Source of the DNA: Populus alba
Taxonomy: Eukaryota > Streptophyta > Magnoliopsida > Malpighiales > Salicaceae
Direction of reading: 5' to 3'
Assembly (NCBI RefSeq): GCF_005239225.2
Contig: NC_133287.1
Span: 3,763,493 to 3,827,492 of the forward strand
DNA length: 64,000 nucleotides
Made by a program: the position numbers and the translations under genes. How positions within the stretch are numbered: the stretch's first letter is position 1; the number at the start of each line of letters is the position of its first letter. The notes below the pieces were generated by a model. That model worked only from the letters and a program-made list of their open reading frames with translations. It made no database searches and was not told the DNA's origin. Of the stretch, positions 37,899-48,828 are shown one piece after another.

Positions 37899-37970
<72 letters not shown>
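37897..37970. repeat. (CT)n(TA)n compound microsatellite
   Basis: About 11-12 CT units run directly into 25 perfect TA units, an expected high-variability locus. Confidence 0.95.
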
Positions 37971-37973
<3 letters not shown>

Positions 37974-38186
37974 CATTTTAGTAGATTTTTGAACGAGCCA
38001 GTTGGGGTGAAATTAATTTTTAAATTTTTTTTAAAACATGGTTAAGAATGAAGATTTTTTTTGCAATATCATCAAATCAAATCAAGAAATATAATTTTAA
38101 AACTTACAAACTTGACCTATTATCTACTTGAGTTTTAAATTAAACGCGTGAGAGATAATCTAAAATGAATTATTAAATCATGTTTG

Positions 38187-38458
38187 GGCATGATAATCAT
38201 GTCAGATCCAAGTATTATGGGTATGACATGGTTATCAGATCTAAGTACCTTGAGTTTGATGTAATTGTCATCCTAAGAGTCTTGAGTGTTAGTAACCATG
38301 CCAACCCTGAGCGACCTAGGCTTGGTGACCATGCCAAACCCGGGCAACTTAGACCTGACAATTATGCCAAACCCACAGCTCCTAGGTCTGGTGACCATGC
38401 AAGACATAAGACGAGTAGGCCTGATGAACTATGTCAGACCCAAGCAAACAAATAAGAC
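38187..38458 (+). repeat. 33-bp minisatellite, eight units, open in one frame
   Basis: Aligned unit positions fall at 38202, 38235, 38268, 38301, 38334, 38367 and 38400, exactly 33 bp apart, then 38434 (one extra base). The unit runs roughly 'ggtgaccatgccaaaccc' plus 'gagcaacttaggcct'. A plus-strand frame (38180-38455, 91 codons) stays open through all of it and translates to an 11-residue motif: HANPERPRLGD, HAKPGQLRPDN, YAKPTAPRSGD, HARHKTSRPDE. The first three units are more diverged. The extra base in the last unit changes the repeat phase just before the stop. No promoter, signal peptide or known domain is seen. It may be a piece of a transposon-encoded repeat or a satellite; protein status is unproven. 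Confidence 0.85.
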
Positions 38459-39855
38459 AATTATGCAATTTAGTTGCCAAGAGAGAGAAAGAAAAAACAC
38501 AAACAATCAATTACTGGTAGCAATCTAACCATTATATGTTTACACGTGCCACATTATGTTGAAAATGGCACGACTTCAATCAAGTTAGACAGCAGATGAC
38601 ACGAATTGACTACTGGAAAGTGTCATACGTGCCTCCTTAATGTTGTGGGTGCCGCCCACTCACTAAAGCGTGTGGAACTCGAACCAGCAGCCTTCTGATT
38701 AAAAAATAAAAAATATAACATGAAAATACTGAAAACGCTCCTCATAATCCTCTTAATTATAATAAATACCCTCAAAGAAAAAGCTTTTTTTTTTTTTTTT
38801 GTCTTTTCTCAAACTACAAATGTTATTTTTCTGTACATGAATATTGAAAAAACATAAAATACCCTTGTCCAATAGCCCATTATTAAAAAAAATTAATTCT
38901 CCACCTCATAATATACTTTAATAAACCAAAATAAATTTTTTAAAAAATCTAATTACAGTTTTTAGCTCGAATCTCCTTTCACCAATTATTTTTGGACCTC
39001 CAACCATAATCAATAAACTATCGTCGTTAAGTAGAATCCATTGAAACTACTATCCACTGTTTTCATATCTTAATTTTAATAGAATATTTCATTCATCATT
39101 AATAAAGATACACTTGACCCAAAAAAAAACCTTGAGTAGAAAAAATTATAAAAACTTGCATCACCTAGAATGCATCAAGAATAATATCTTAATTTTTTAA
39201 AAAAATTAAGATAAAAAAAGGTTGGATAAAAATAGGAATGAGATATATTTAAACAACAAACACGCACAAAAAAATAAAAACAAAATAATGGATCGGGTGA
39301 TTGCAAGCTCAAGTGATGAAGAGCTTGGGCTCAGCGAGGTTGGCCTGTATGCTAGAGCTTGGGTCAGGGAAGTGTTTCTAAAAGAAAGCAGATGATGTGC
39401 AACGTCACTCGTTTCTAAGCGATGCATCGTCCATTTGTCATCTCACCGCGATATGCGATCATAAAAAAATCAAGGGCCTTCGATTTTTGCCATTTTTGCC
39501 ACCTTGTTGAGATTATTAAAGAAATTGATCATAATTACATCAAATTATGTAATTATGAAAATTGTGTCATCATATATGTGCAGATTCACGAAGCTTTGTT
39601 GGAAGAATTTTGAGTCAATACAAAGGTGCATGGATACACTAGTGATATGTTTGATCATGAAACTTCAATCACAGCTATTGTTTACAACCAATTCTCAATT
39701 TCTATAGAGCATGTTGCAGGTAAAAGAAATATCAAAATTAGTTCATTATTTATCCACAAGCAAAATTTTTAATTTGATCTATTAAAAAAATAGTAGTTGG
39801 AGAAATAAAGTTAAATGCAATAACCAATGGAAACAAGAAGAACTATATCCAATCT

Positions 39856-40037
39856 TGAGGGGTGTTACTCAACTAATTAGACTCTAGATTTGCTTTTTAG
39901 AGATCATCTATTCAAGTTTCACAAACCTTAAGACCATTGGAGGCTTACATGGTCGTTAACTTCAGAGCTTGTGGGATTAATCAAGATACACGCATGTTAG
40001 TCCGGATATCCATATTAATAATAATTAAAAAAGTATT
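39856..40037 (+). mobile_element. tRNA-derived SINE, apparently full length
   Basis: It starts GAGGGGTGTTACTCAACTAA, which fits a Pol III A box (compare TRGCTCAACTGGT), with ATTCAAGTTTC at ~39910 as a degenerate B box. A conserved tail follows: 'aggcttacatggtcgttaac', 'gtgggattaatcaagataca', 'gtccggatatccatattaat', then an A/T-rich end. Partial copies of the same 3' half occur at 2.65, 17.50, 25.13 and 42.21 kb. I recognise this as a common Salicaceae-type SINE; the exact family name would need a repeat database. Confidence 0.8.
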
Positions 40038-40769
40038 ATATCCAATAAGAAGATGAATTATTAAGAAAAACAAGTTATATTTAATAACCTTTATTTTACG
40101 CACGAATAAAGATTACGAAAAGTGTTTGCTAATGTTGGTCGCTTGCCAACAATACTACAAAGTTTATTATCCAAAAATAAACCAAATAAAAAAAAAGTTG
40201 ATAATGATCAACTAAGAAAATAAACACTTCCTAATATTACAGAAAAATATTCTTTTAATATTCTAAAAAGTTCTCCTTAATTTATTTTGATAACAAACCA
40301 AAAATTAAATAAGAACGTGATAAGCCCGTAGAAATTAAAAAAATAAATTATAAAGCTCAATTTCTAACAAATAAAATGTTGAAAAAAAATTTAATAAATT
40401 CAAAAGAAACTAAAAAATAACTTGACTCTACTCAAGTTAGTCTGCCAAAACCACGACCTAGTTGTGAGATCGAGATAAACTTGGGTTGATATTCAAAACC
40501 CGTGACCCAAATCATGATTTTGAGAATAACCCTATAGAAGGTAAATTTAAAAAAAATTACAAAGCTAAATTCCTAATAAATCAAATATTAGGGAGTGAAA
40601 CTAAAAATAATAATTAAAAAAGGATCCAAAACGGAACAAAAAACAATCAAAATAATAAAAACTAAATTTAATAATAAAAATATTACATAACGCTTTGTAA
40701 TTTTAGCAAGACAATGTGAATTTCAAGAAAATAAGAGAGAAATGTTTTTACATTATTGATATAAACATG

Positions 40770-40862
40770 ATTAATAAAAATAAAAAATATATTATTTTGA
40801 TGTATTTTCAAGTAAAAAACACTTTGAAAAATTATCATAACCACAATCTTAAACACCTAACT
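40770..40862. mobile_element. MITE-like element, 3' half only
   Basis: 'tattattttgatgtattttcaagtaaaaaacactttgaaa' then 'aattatcataaccacaatcttaaacacc' matches the right half of the AT-rich family. Confidence 0.5.
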
Positions 40863-41336
40863 CCTACCATAAAATTAAATTTCAGCCATGTATCCAAAAT
40901 AAATAAATAAATAAATAAAGGTTATAAATTGAGAAATTTCAGCAAAACGGTCATTTCTAGATATTTGTTATCCACAAAAAAGTTCAAAGCACCATTCCAA
41001 TCTACTGGGACAAAAAATATATATAGAAATCAAAATTTTCACGAGCCAAGAAATTCATGGTCCAAATCACAGTTCTCTGGAAATTGACACAAACTAAATG
41101 GATATTTACTTGTGTGGCAAGAACCATAGATCATGACCACAGCTAGCTTCAAGGGTCCGGTGCAGTGTTGGATTTTGCCAAATTGGAAAGTCCATCAAAC
41201 GAAAGTGGTTGGTATTTTTGTCAGAGGATCAGATGCCATCCATAAGGAAAACTTTACCAGCCCAAATAGATGGACTACTGCGAAACCGTTTGGCAATGTG
41301 GTGGCGTCCATGTTTTCTATGATTTAAAGCTACAAG

Positions 41337-42019
41337 CTGTTTGGTAATACATGAACGCGCGATACTGTTCACTAGGTCCCACGTGTTACTGCGTTTGAAA
41401 CGCGAGAAAATGAGAAGTAGCTCCTGCCTGCTTTCTACGCGGTGAAATGCTGCTATTGTAGTGAACAGTGGAGCATCCACTGTTCGGTGAATAGGTTTTT
41501 TTTTTTTTGAACCCAATACACTTAATTAATTTCACTTGCACTGTTCACGTGAACGTGAACAATAATTTTTTTTTTTATTAAAATTAGTTTAAGGTGAATT
41601 AAATTTACTCGTACTGTAATCTTAATTTTATTTTTGATAATATTTTACCTAATTTTGTAGTTCTTGTCGGATGAATTTTATACGTAATGAAATTGTAGAT
41701 AGTTTTTTGTTAAAGTAATTTTTTTTATATAAAGTGTGATTTATTTCATGATGTAATAGCAATAGTTAAATCCATAATATTTAAATTAAAAACCATCAAT
41801 ATTAATATATATTTTTTAAAATTATTTTATAACCTCAATTTCAAAAACATTTTTAACCAAATACATTAAAACTACTTTTTCTTCAACCTCAATTTCAACC
41901 ACAGTTTTAACCAAACATCTATTTTTTCAAACCAATCTCAACTAAAAGTACTTTTTATAAAACAATTTTTTTTAAACCACAACCACAACCGCTACCTACC
42001 GCAATACCAAACACACTCT
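41337..42019 (-). mobile_element. ~680-bp non-autonomous transposon-like element, copy C2
   Basis: Its right end, read on the minus strand, is GAGTGTGTTTGGTATTGCGG. The left end has GCTGTTTGGTAATACATG, a partial inverted match. Read on the minus strand from 42019, the first ~370 bp aligns with 48829 onward in the copy at 48.83 kb ('aaaagtacttttagttgag', 'gtttggttaaaactgtggtt', 'acatcatgaaataaat'). The left half carries several GTTCAC motifs, a perfect palindrome GTTCACGTGAAC (41543-41554) and a 10-bp hairpin (41463-41485). No transposase is encoded. Confidence 0.7.
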
Positions 42020-42209
42020 ACATGCATAACAAGCACCATGCAGCAACTGGGACAACATCTTGCAGCACAACACCAAACCAGTACACCGTGCTAGGCTTGG
42101 GACAGCAAAGGCCAACCCTTTTTCTATTGGTCTGGGAAGGAACACACGGTATATCATTTGTTTTTGTGTTTGAATATGTTTTAAATATTTTATGAAATAA
42201 ATTTTTAGG

Positions 42210-42357
42210 GTGTATCCTGAGTTTGTTCTTTAAAGATTATTAATTCAAGTTCTATAAATCTTAGGATTATTGGAGACCTATATAGTCATTAACTTTAAAA
42301 TTTATAAAATTAGTTGATGTGTATGTAAACTGGCCTAACATTCTTATTAATAAAAAA
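42210..42357 (+). mobile_element. SINE, diverged partial copy
   Basis: It has the order 'ttctttaaagattattaatt' (B-box region), 'attggagacctatatagtca', 'ttaactttaaaatttataaa' and 'aacattcttattaataaaaa', parallel to the SINE at 39.86 kb. The 5' A-box part is weak. Confidence 0.65.
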
Positions 42358-42639
42358 TATCTTATTAAATATGATCGAATGCTTTAAAATAAAGCAAAAG
42401 CAACCAAATTGGATCCAAATTCACAGTACTCATGCAGCAGTGGTTAATGCCTATTTATGCTCCTATATCTCCTAATATAGGAGATTTTGATCATAAATAT
42501 ATAAGAAGTTATTTAATGTTAATTTTTGTAAATTTTTTTAGTTAAATTTTATTTTTTAAAAAAATTATGTTCCTATTTATGTTTTTTTTTTCTTGTTTTG
42601 ATTTTATTCCTTTTACTTTTTGGGTTTTTTTTAGAGTAA

Positions 42640-42820
42640 TTACGGTTATTTTTTAAAATATTTTTCACTTAGAAATATATCAAAATAATATTATTTTTTT
42701 AAAAAAAATTATTTTTAAAATTATCACATTAAAATAATTTAAAAATATAAAAAAATAATTAGTTTAAAAAAAATTAATTTTTTTCAAAACTATTTTTCAA
42801 ATTCAAAAACAAACAATATC
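42640..42820. mobile_element. AT-rich MITE-like element (reverse orientation)
   Basis: 'gtaattacggttattttttaaaatatttttcacttagaaatatatc' and 'aaaattatcacattaaaataatttaaaaat' match the reversed family. It lies just upstream of the eIF3d promoter. Confidence 0.55.
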
Positions 42821-42840
42821 TTTATATGTCCGAAGCTCAC

Positions 42841-43053
42841 AGTGTCATTGTCTATGGGCTTATAAAACTTCCCAGCCCATTCTCAGAATCCACATTCGCA
42901 ATTAACTATCATCACAAGGTCAAAACCGTAACTCCATAAACAATATAAACACCCTTAATAACAGCTAGGGTTTTCTTCAACCTTCATATAAAATAAATCC
43001 CATCTTCTAGTGCTTCAGTTTTCACTCGGTTCAGCCTCAAAATCTCAATTCCA
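42841..43053 (+). promoter_or_regulatory. eIF3d promoter and 5'UTR with site II and telo-box motifs
   Basis: TGGGCT (42855-42860) and AGCCCA (42874-42879) are site II-type elements, and TAGGGTTT (42966-42973) is a telo-box. This combination is well known upstream of plant ribosomal and translation genes and fits the product. TATAAAA lies at 42861 between the site II motifs. The ATG at 43054 has the context CCAATGG. Confidence 0.7.
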
Positions 43054-44772
43054 ATGGTAGGCGGCTTTGAAGTAGGTGCCGTCCCTTTCAATCCCGACGG
43101 TTGGGGTCCACCGGACGCCACCGTCACCCCCACCACCACCTCCACACTCCCTCTCAACGTCCCCTTCGCTCCCTTCTCTCGCTCTGAAAAGCTCGGCCGA
43201 ATCGCTGATTTCACTCGCAATCTTAACCAAGGCCAAGGCGGAGCTGGTGGCCGCAAAAACGCTGCATCCGACTCCGTCTTCGACTTCACTGCCGACGATT
43301 CCTTCCCCTCCGCCGCTGATAACGACTCCTCTTTCCGTCTCGTTGACGGGAAGCCTCCTCCGCGGCCGAAGTTTGGACCTAAGTGGCGGTTCAACCAGCA
43401 CAACCGCCCTCAGCTACCGCAACGTCGCGATGAGGAAGTGGAGGCGAAGAAGCGCGAGGCGGAGAAAGAGAGGGCTCGTAGGGACCGGCATTATAATCAA
43501 AACCGGTCCAATCAGAATCAGCCACGTAGGGAAGCGGCGGTGTTTAAGAGTTCTGTGGAGATCCAACCTGAATGGAATATGCTTGATCAGATTCCGTTTA
43601 GTACATTTACGAAACTGTCGTTCTCGGTCCCGGAACCAGAGGATTTGATTTTATGTGGTGGGCTAGAGTTTTATGATAAGAGTTTTGATAGAATCACACC
43701 GAAAGCAGAGCGGAGATTGGAAAGGTTTAAGAATAGGAATTTCTTTAAGGTAACTACCACTGATGATCCTGTTATTAGAAGATTAGCTAATGAAGACAAA
43801 GCTACCGTTTTTGCTACTGATAATATTTTAGCTACGTTGATGTGCGCAACCCGCTCTGTTTATTCTTGGGATATTGTGGTTCAAAGGGTGGGGAATAAGT
43901 TGTTTTTTGATAAAAGAGATGGATCCCAGCTTGATTTGTTGTCAGTTCACGAGACATCACAGGAGCCTTTACCAGAGGCTAAGGATGATATAAACTCGGC
44001 ATATTCATTGAGTGTTGAGGCTGCGTATATTAATCAGAACTTTTCGCAGCAAGTTTTGTTTAGGGATGGGAATAAGGTTGCATTTGATGAGCCCAATCCG
44101 TTTGCCAATGAAGGTGAGGAGGTTGCATCCGTGGCTTATAAGTATAGGAGGTGGAAATTGGATGATAATATGCATCTTGTTGCTAGGTGTGAAGTGCAGA
44201 GTGTTGTTGAGGTTAATAAGCAAAGGTCGTTCTTGACATTGAATGCGCTTAATGAGTTTGATCCCAAGTATTCTGGTGTTGATTGGAGACAGAAGTTGGA
44301 GACTCAAAGGGGTGCTGTTTTGGCTACTGAATTGAAGAACAATGCGAATAAATTGGCTAAATGGACTGCTCAAGCTTTGTTGGCTAGTGCTGATATGATG
44401 AAGTTAGGGTATGTTTCCAGGGTCCATCCAAGGGATCATTTCAATCATGTGATTTTGGCTGTTGTTGGATATAAGCCTAAGGACTTTGCTTCACAGATTA
44501 ATTTGAATACCTCCAACATGTGGGGTATTGTCAAGAGTATTGTTGACTTGTGTATGAAATTGAATGAGGGTAAGTATGTGCTGGTGAAAGACCCGTCTAA
44601 GCCACAAGTGAGGATTTATGAGGTTCCTGCTGATGCGTTTGAGAATGATTATGTGGAGGAGCCTTTGCCCGAGGAGGAACAAGCCCAGCCTCCTGAGGAG
44701 AATGCTGAGAATGCCGAGGCAAATGGGGTTACCAATGATGTGGAAGATAAAGAGATTGATGCTCAAGCTTGA
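43054..44772 (+). CDS. TIF3D1: Eukaryotic translation initiation factor 3 subunit D (eIF3d)
   Basis: This encodes a 572-residue subunit of the eIF3 complex, which binds the 40S ribosome in the cytosol during initiation. In animals, eIF3d also has a cap-binding domain; the plant protein shares the fold by family. The sequence begins with the family-typical FNPDGWGPP (residues ~12-20) and SRSEKLGRIADFT (~43-55). A basic, Arg/Asn/Gln-rich linker lies at ~115-160 (EEVEAKKREAEKERARRDRH), then the long conserved core: PEDLILCGGLEFYDKSFDRI, SWDIVVQR, FDKRDGSQLDLL, EGEEVASVAYKYRRW, LNEFDPKYSGVDWRQK. It ends in an acidic tail (EEPLPEEEQ...EDKEIDAQA). The coding region is one exon. The length is close to the usual plant protein. 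Frames on the opposite strand and in other registers here are shadows. Expected to be constitutively expressed in growing tissue, in line with its promoter motifs. Confidence 0.98.
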   Translation: MVGGFEVGAVPFNPDGWGPPDATVTPTTTSTLPLNVPFAPFSRSEKLGRIADFTRNLNQGQGGAGGRKNAASDSVFDFTADDSFPSAADNDSSFRLVDGKPPPRPKFGPKWRFNQHNRPQLPQRRDEEVEAKKREAEKERARRDRHYNQNRSNQNQPRREAAVFKSSVEIQPEWNMLDQIPFSTFTKLSFSVPEPEDLILCGGLEFYDKSFDRITPKAERRLERFKNRNFFKVTTTDDPVIRRLANEDKATVFATDNILATLMCATRSVYSWDIVVQRVGNKLFFDKRDGSQLDLLSVHETSQEPLPEAKDDINSAYSLSVEAAYINQNFSQQVLFRDGNKVAFDEPNPFANEGEEVASVAYKYRRWKLDDNMHLVARCEVQSVVEVNKQRSFLTLNALNEFDPKYSGVDWRQKLETQRGAVLATELKNNANKLAKWTAQALLASADMMKLGYVSRVHPRDHFNHVILAVVGYKPKDFASQINLNTSNMWGIVKSIVDLCMKLNEGKYVLVKDPSKPQVRIYEVPADAFENDYVEEPLPEEEQAQPPEENAENAEANGVTNDVEDKEIDAQA

Positions 44773-46860
44773 AGGTAATGGTTTACTTTGCTTAGTTGAC
44801 TGAAAGGATCTCTTTTTATGGTAGTTCATTATATACCTGCACTAGACATTTCACATATGAATATGATGATGACCTGTGGTAAGGATACATAAACTTCTAG
44901 GTGATACATCTGTTACCATGATGTTTGTTTGTAATGTGTTGTGTCAGATGATCAATTGGTCTCTGAAGTGCCTTTGCGTGAGAGAGGCTAAATTAGCTTC
45001 CCGCACTATGGCAGATAAAGTTATGGCTGTAGTCAAGGTCTGATGTTCTCATAGGCATGCACCAAGCAATTAAAGTTCTATTAGTTGATTTAATCAGTAT
45101 TTCCTGAAATGTTTGTTTTGAGAGCTAACAGCTGTCATAATTTTTATTCTGTCAAGAAATTTTGCCCCTAACATTTTTGTTTTCCTTTCCATATGAATTT
45201 TTATTTTTTATTTTTTTTGCTCAAGGTATGTTTTTAGTTTTCTAGAGCATCTTCAGACTCTCGGTCAACATTATCACACAAGCCTCTATCCAATTTTTCT
45301 TATAACGAGTGTGCCATTGGTTATCCCTTGTAGATCCAGTAATTGAAAGGGCAACAACTATGCCATAATTGTAGCATCATCAAGTTTATGTGGTCTGGGG
45401 CTGAACCAAAAGTGATTTTTGAAGTTCAATGTCACTATGATTTTTAATCCATGTATTTGCAACATTGTTGCGTCCACTTGGTTTCATGATATCAATGCAA
45501 AATATATTTCATAATTTACCTTTGGTGTAAAAGTTGATCTGCTTCCTGTTAATTCTGTGTGTGTAAAACGATGAGAGAGAACTCAAAACCTGTTGGTTTA
45601 CTATAACCATGTTTCATAGTTTTGGGTCTGTTTTTCATATTAGCTCAACCTTTCTTCTCAAAATGCTCAATTGAACTGCCTATAGAAAGTAACATTTCTT
45701 AATATGCTGGATTGAGCTAAACTTTTCTTCCATTCTCACCCTGCTTGTAATTTGTAGGTGTTTGTTTGTATGATCTCATGAATAACATTTTGTCCTATCT
45801 TTTTAATTAAATTTTCTATCTTGGTATATCATCCTCCAATTATAACGCTTATATAATTGCATCCTTTTCTTTTCCATAATTGTTTGCCTTCTAGTTGAGA
45901 AGCTAGTAAATGCGAGGAAATAAATTGATGACAAGTTAACTTCCTCTTAACTTGTTGTCAGTTCTCACAAGTCATGGTCACATTCTAGTGTTCATATGTT
46001 GTTTATTTTCATTATCTTGTGTTCCTGGTTTCTGTTGAATGAAAAACAGAAATATACGAGTGGGTTTTATTTGTTTGAGATTTTTCCAACATATTTCTCC
46101 TCTCCACATCTTTAATGGTAGGGAATATGTTCAACTTTCTAGGTTAAATTTATATTTCAAGTCACCATATATACCACTTTTCCCTTTCATGTTTTGTAAG
46201 ATTGTCTACATGTTTGGTGACTGTACTGGTGTTGCTAAGGAAAAGAAAGTTATCTTCTATACTGTTTTATTTTCAATTAACTATTACCCTGGCGTAGTAG
46301 TTACACTTCAAAGAATTTGATTAATATCATAAGTTTTTCAGTTCGGTTTCCTTTTAAACTGATTAAGTTGATTGGTGCCTCCTGTATGTTGGGCCATTAA
46401 ACTGTTGTAATTGCCATACCTATCATTTCTCAACTACTGGCCTGCTTTGCTGATTTATCCTTCATTGATTGGATCTTGCAGATCGATCTTTTGGTTTTGC
46501 TGTGAACAGAAGTCCCAGGTCACAAATGGCATTTGCAATTTGAGCATCCCTCCAGGATTGTGGTCCAGGGAGCACTCTGTTTTATTTTTATTTATTTTTG
46601 GTTCTTGTCAGTTTGCGCTCTGCTGTTGCAACTTGATCACAAAATTTGAAGCATCAGGTGCTTGCCTTTTTTAGATTTTGCTGTACCGAATTTGTAGCAG
46701 TGCTGGAGTTTTCTACTTTTCTTCGCCTGGAAACAAAATTATATATTATTTGGGAACTTGTATGATCAGCATGCTGGAAAATGAAGGCATAAAACTTTCG
46801 TCTTGTTTGAGTTTCTTTGTTCCCCGTTTGTGACCTCAAACAGTAAGGAAACCCTGTTGG
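44773..46860 (+). other. Probable spliced 3'UTR of eIF3d
   Basis: A good donor, AAG|GTAATG, lies at 44774/44775, two bases after the TGA. Candidate acceptors are TTGTGTCAG ending 44947 and TTGCAG ending 46481; a possible small exon is 44948-45037 (ends TCAAG|GTCTGA). The base composition is milder than intergenic DNA up to ~46860. This suggests a spliced 3' leader of ~2 kb. The small frames inside (46039-46320, 46411-46674) lack any domain and are best taken as UTR. Confidence 0.4.
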
Positions 46861-47599
46861 AAATTCATAAATGAGTTCTGGCTAGGAATTCGATGAGATT
46901 AAGTGCTTAATCAAGCCTCTCTCTGTATTTTGTTCCATTAGTGTTAAAAAACCAAACACAGCTGCAAACAGAGTTCAATCTGTGCACAGATTTTTAGCCT
47001 GAATTCGGATGGATCTTGTCTGATTTCGAACCCGAGAAACAAAAGCATATGGCTTTTGGTTTCTGGCTGCTATAGTTTTCATATTTGATCTTAAAATAAT
47101 CTGATCAATATAATTTCTAGATCCTGACTTTTAACATAATTCTTAATTTATCTAAAATAATATATCAATTTAAAGATTTGGCCCGCCACTTAAATCGTAC
47201 AAAATGAAAAATGTGTTTTTTATAATAAAAAATTACTTTCAAATCAATCAAGACTTTAATAAAGAAGTATATATATCATGAATATAAATACTGAACAGAA
47301 CCAAAAATTTAAACCTCACTCACTATTATTGATTAGATCCCTCGGAGGCACCAATGGTTTGCTGTGATAGTTTTCGAGAGGAGGGAAAAGCGAGATCTGA
47401 AAGGCATTATCGTATAAATAAAACTTTAATTTTGTCTTATCATCATCAATCAAGAATACTAGGGGAAAACTTTTGCCAACATGTCATTGGGCAAATCTCA
47501 TAAAGCACACCACAACGTGTTCTTGCAAATCTTCTTTTCCCCAGCAAATCCTAAGACTTACTATTTTGAGCTTCATTCCCGCTGAATTCTGTATTATTT

Positions 47600-47750
47600 T
47601 TTTTAGAAATATATTAAAATAATATTTTTTATTTTTAAACAAATATTTTTAATATCAAAACATCAAAATAATAAAAAAAATATCAAAAAATATTAATTAA
47701 AAAAAATAAAATAAAATAAAAATATTTTTAAAATATAACAACAAACAAGT
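47600..47750. mobile_element. AT-rich MITE-like element (reverse orientation)
   Basis: 'agaaatatattaaaataatattttttatttttaaac' and 'tttttaatatcaaaacatcaaaataataaaaaa' match the reversed core. Confidence 0.5.
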
Positions 47751-48379
47751 CACACAAATAGTATTCACATAGGGATTACTATAATCGAACCTAGTTGCTC
47801 TTCAAAAATTTTAACATCGAGCCTCGCATTAGAGTCTTCTTTGTTGTTTGTAGTTTCATTCTAAATGGTGTTTCATAAAAACAAAATTTAAAAATTGCTT
47901 AATTATTTTTTTTAATCTCTTTAATATGCTTATGCTATGATAAAAATAATTTTTAAAAATAAAAATATTATTTTAATATATTTTTAAATAAAAAAAATAT
48001 CTAACAATATTATTTCGAACACTTCTTTAAAAATAAGGGTTGTTTAGAGTGTAAGATGAAAATAAGGAGTGGATTTTAAAGAAAAGACAGAAGAAATAAA
48101 TAATCTAAAATTCGTATAATATTATGAATCCTCAAGTTCCATCTATTTGTATAAAATTCTTCATTTTTTTCGTTTCATTTCGCTTTGTCTTTGTTTTAGA
48201 TATTGCCCCTTCCTTAGCTACCCTGGAGGCTATGTAACAACTGGATCCTATTCTGTAACTTCAAGGCCCTTTCTTTCTTAAAACCGAAAAAAAAATAATT
48301 TTCTCCAAGACAGCTGTTAACCACGGAAATGAAGGCCCTCTGATCAATTAAAAGTCCGTATTTTATTTGCAGTTGTTAT

Positions 48380-48700
48380 TATTTTCGGTTTAATTTGATT
48401 TTTATTTAAAAAATAATTAAAATTGGTTGTTTTAGAAAAGAAAAAATCAAAACCGAATCGAAACCAGTTCAAACCAATTAATTTCAATTTGGTTTGGTTA
48501 TTTCGGGGGAAAACTTGTTTAAATTGGTTTGGCTCGTTTTTTCCCGAATTTTATAGACTTGGCTTGGTTTTTTCTTGATTTTTTTCGGTTTGGGTTCGGT
48601 TTTAGATTTATAAAACCGAACAGATTGGTTTTTTTTAAAATTCTAATTGGTTTAATCAATTTTTTTATATAATTTGATTTTTTGAGTTATTATTTTTTTA
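48380..48700. repeat. Degenerate CGGTTTGGTTTT-type repeat
   Basis: Many imperfect units such as TTCGGTTT, TTGGTTTGGTTA, GGCTTGGTTTTTTC and GGGTTCGGTTTT, with AAACCGAA on the reverse. This low-complexity block borders the larger element starting at 48829. Confidence 0.7.
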
Positions 48701-48828
48701 TTTAATTAATTTTTTAATTTTTTTACCCAGGATAGCATTTTAAGTTTATCGACAAGTCAAATCTCAAAAGGAAAAAAAAGGGGTGAGGAGTACTGGAATG
48801 TGCGGCCCGACTTTTTATCACTTGATTT

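Larger units (their letters stand above)
34981..42840. other. Gene-free intergenic region: microsatellites, minisatellite, SINE, transposon relics
   Basis: No gene recognised. It contains a MITE-like copy at 35.51 kb, an RRT-type tract at 36.56 kb, AT runs at 37.14 and 37.92 kb, a 33-bp minisatellite at 38.19 kb, a full SINE at 39.86 kb, a ~680-bp transposon-like element at 41.34 kb and a partial SINE at 42.21 kb. The small frames at 35.9-36.2 and 39.4-39.7 kb look random. Confidence 0.65.

Noticed and set aside
38670..38692. B-box-like GGTTCGAGTTCC on the minus strand
   Set aside because: No A box at the proper distance and no tRNA-like stem; a chance or worn SINE end.
43045..43403. Two long minus-strand frames (118 and 139 codons)
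   Set aside because: Antisense shadows of the GC-richer 5' part of the eIF3d coding exon.
46039..46674. Two plus-strand frames of 93 and 87 codons after eIF3d
   Set aside because: No domain or start context; the region is better explained as eIF3d 3'UTR or intron.
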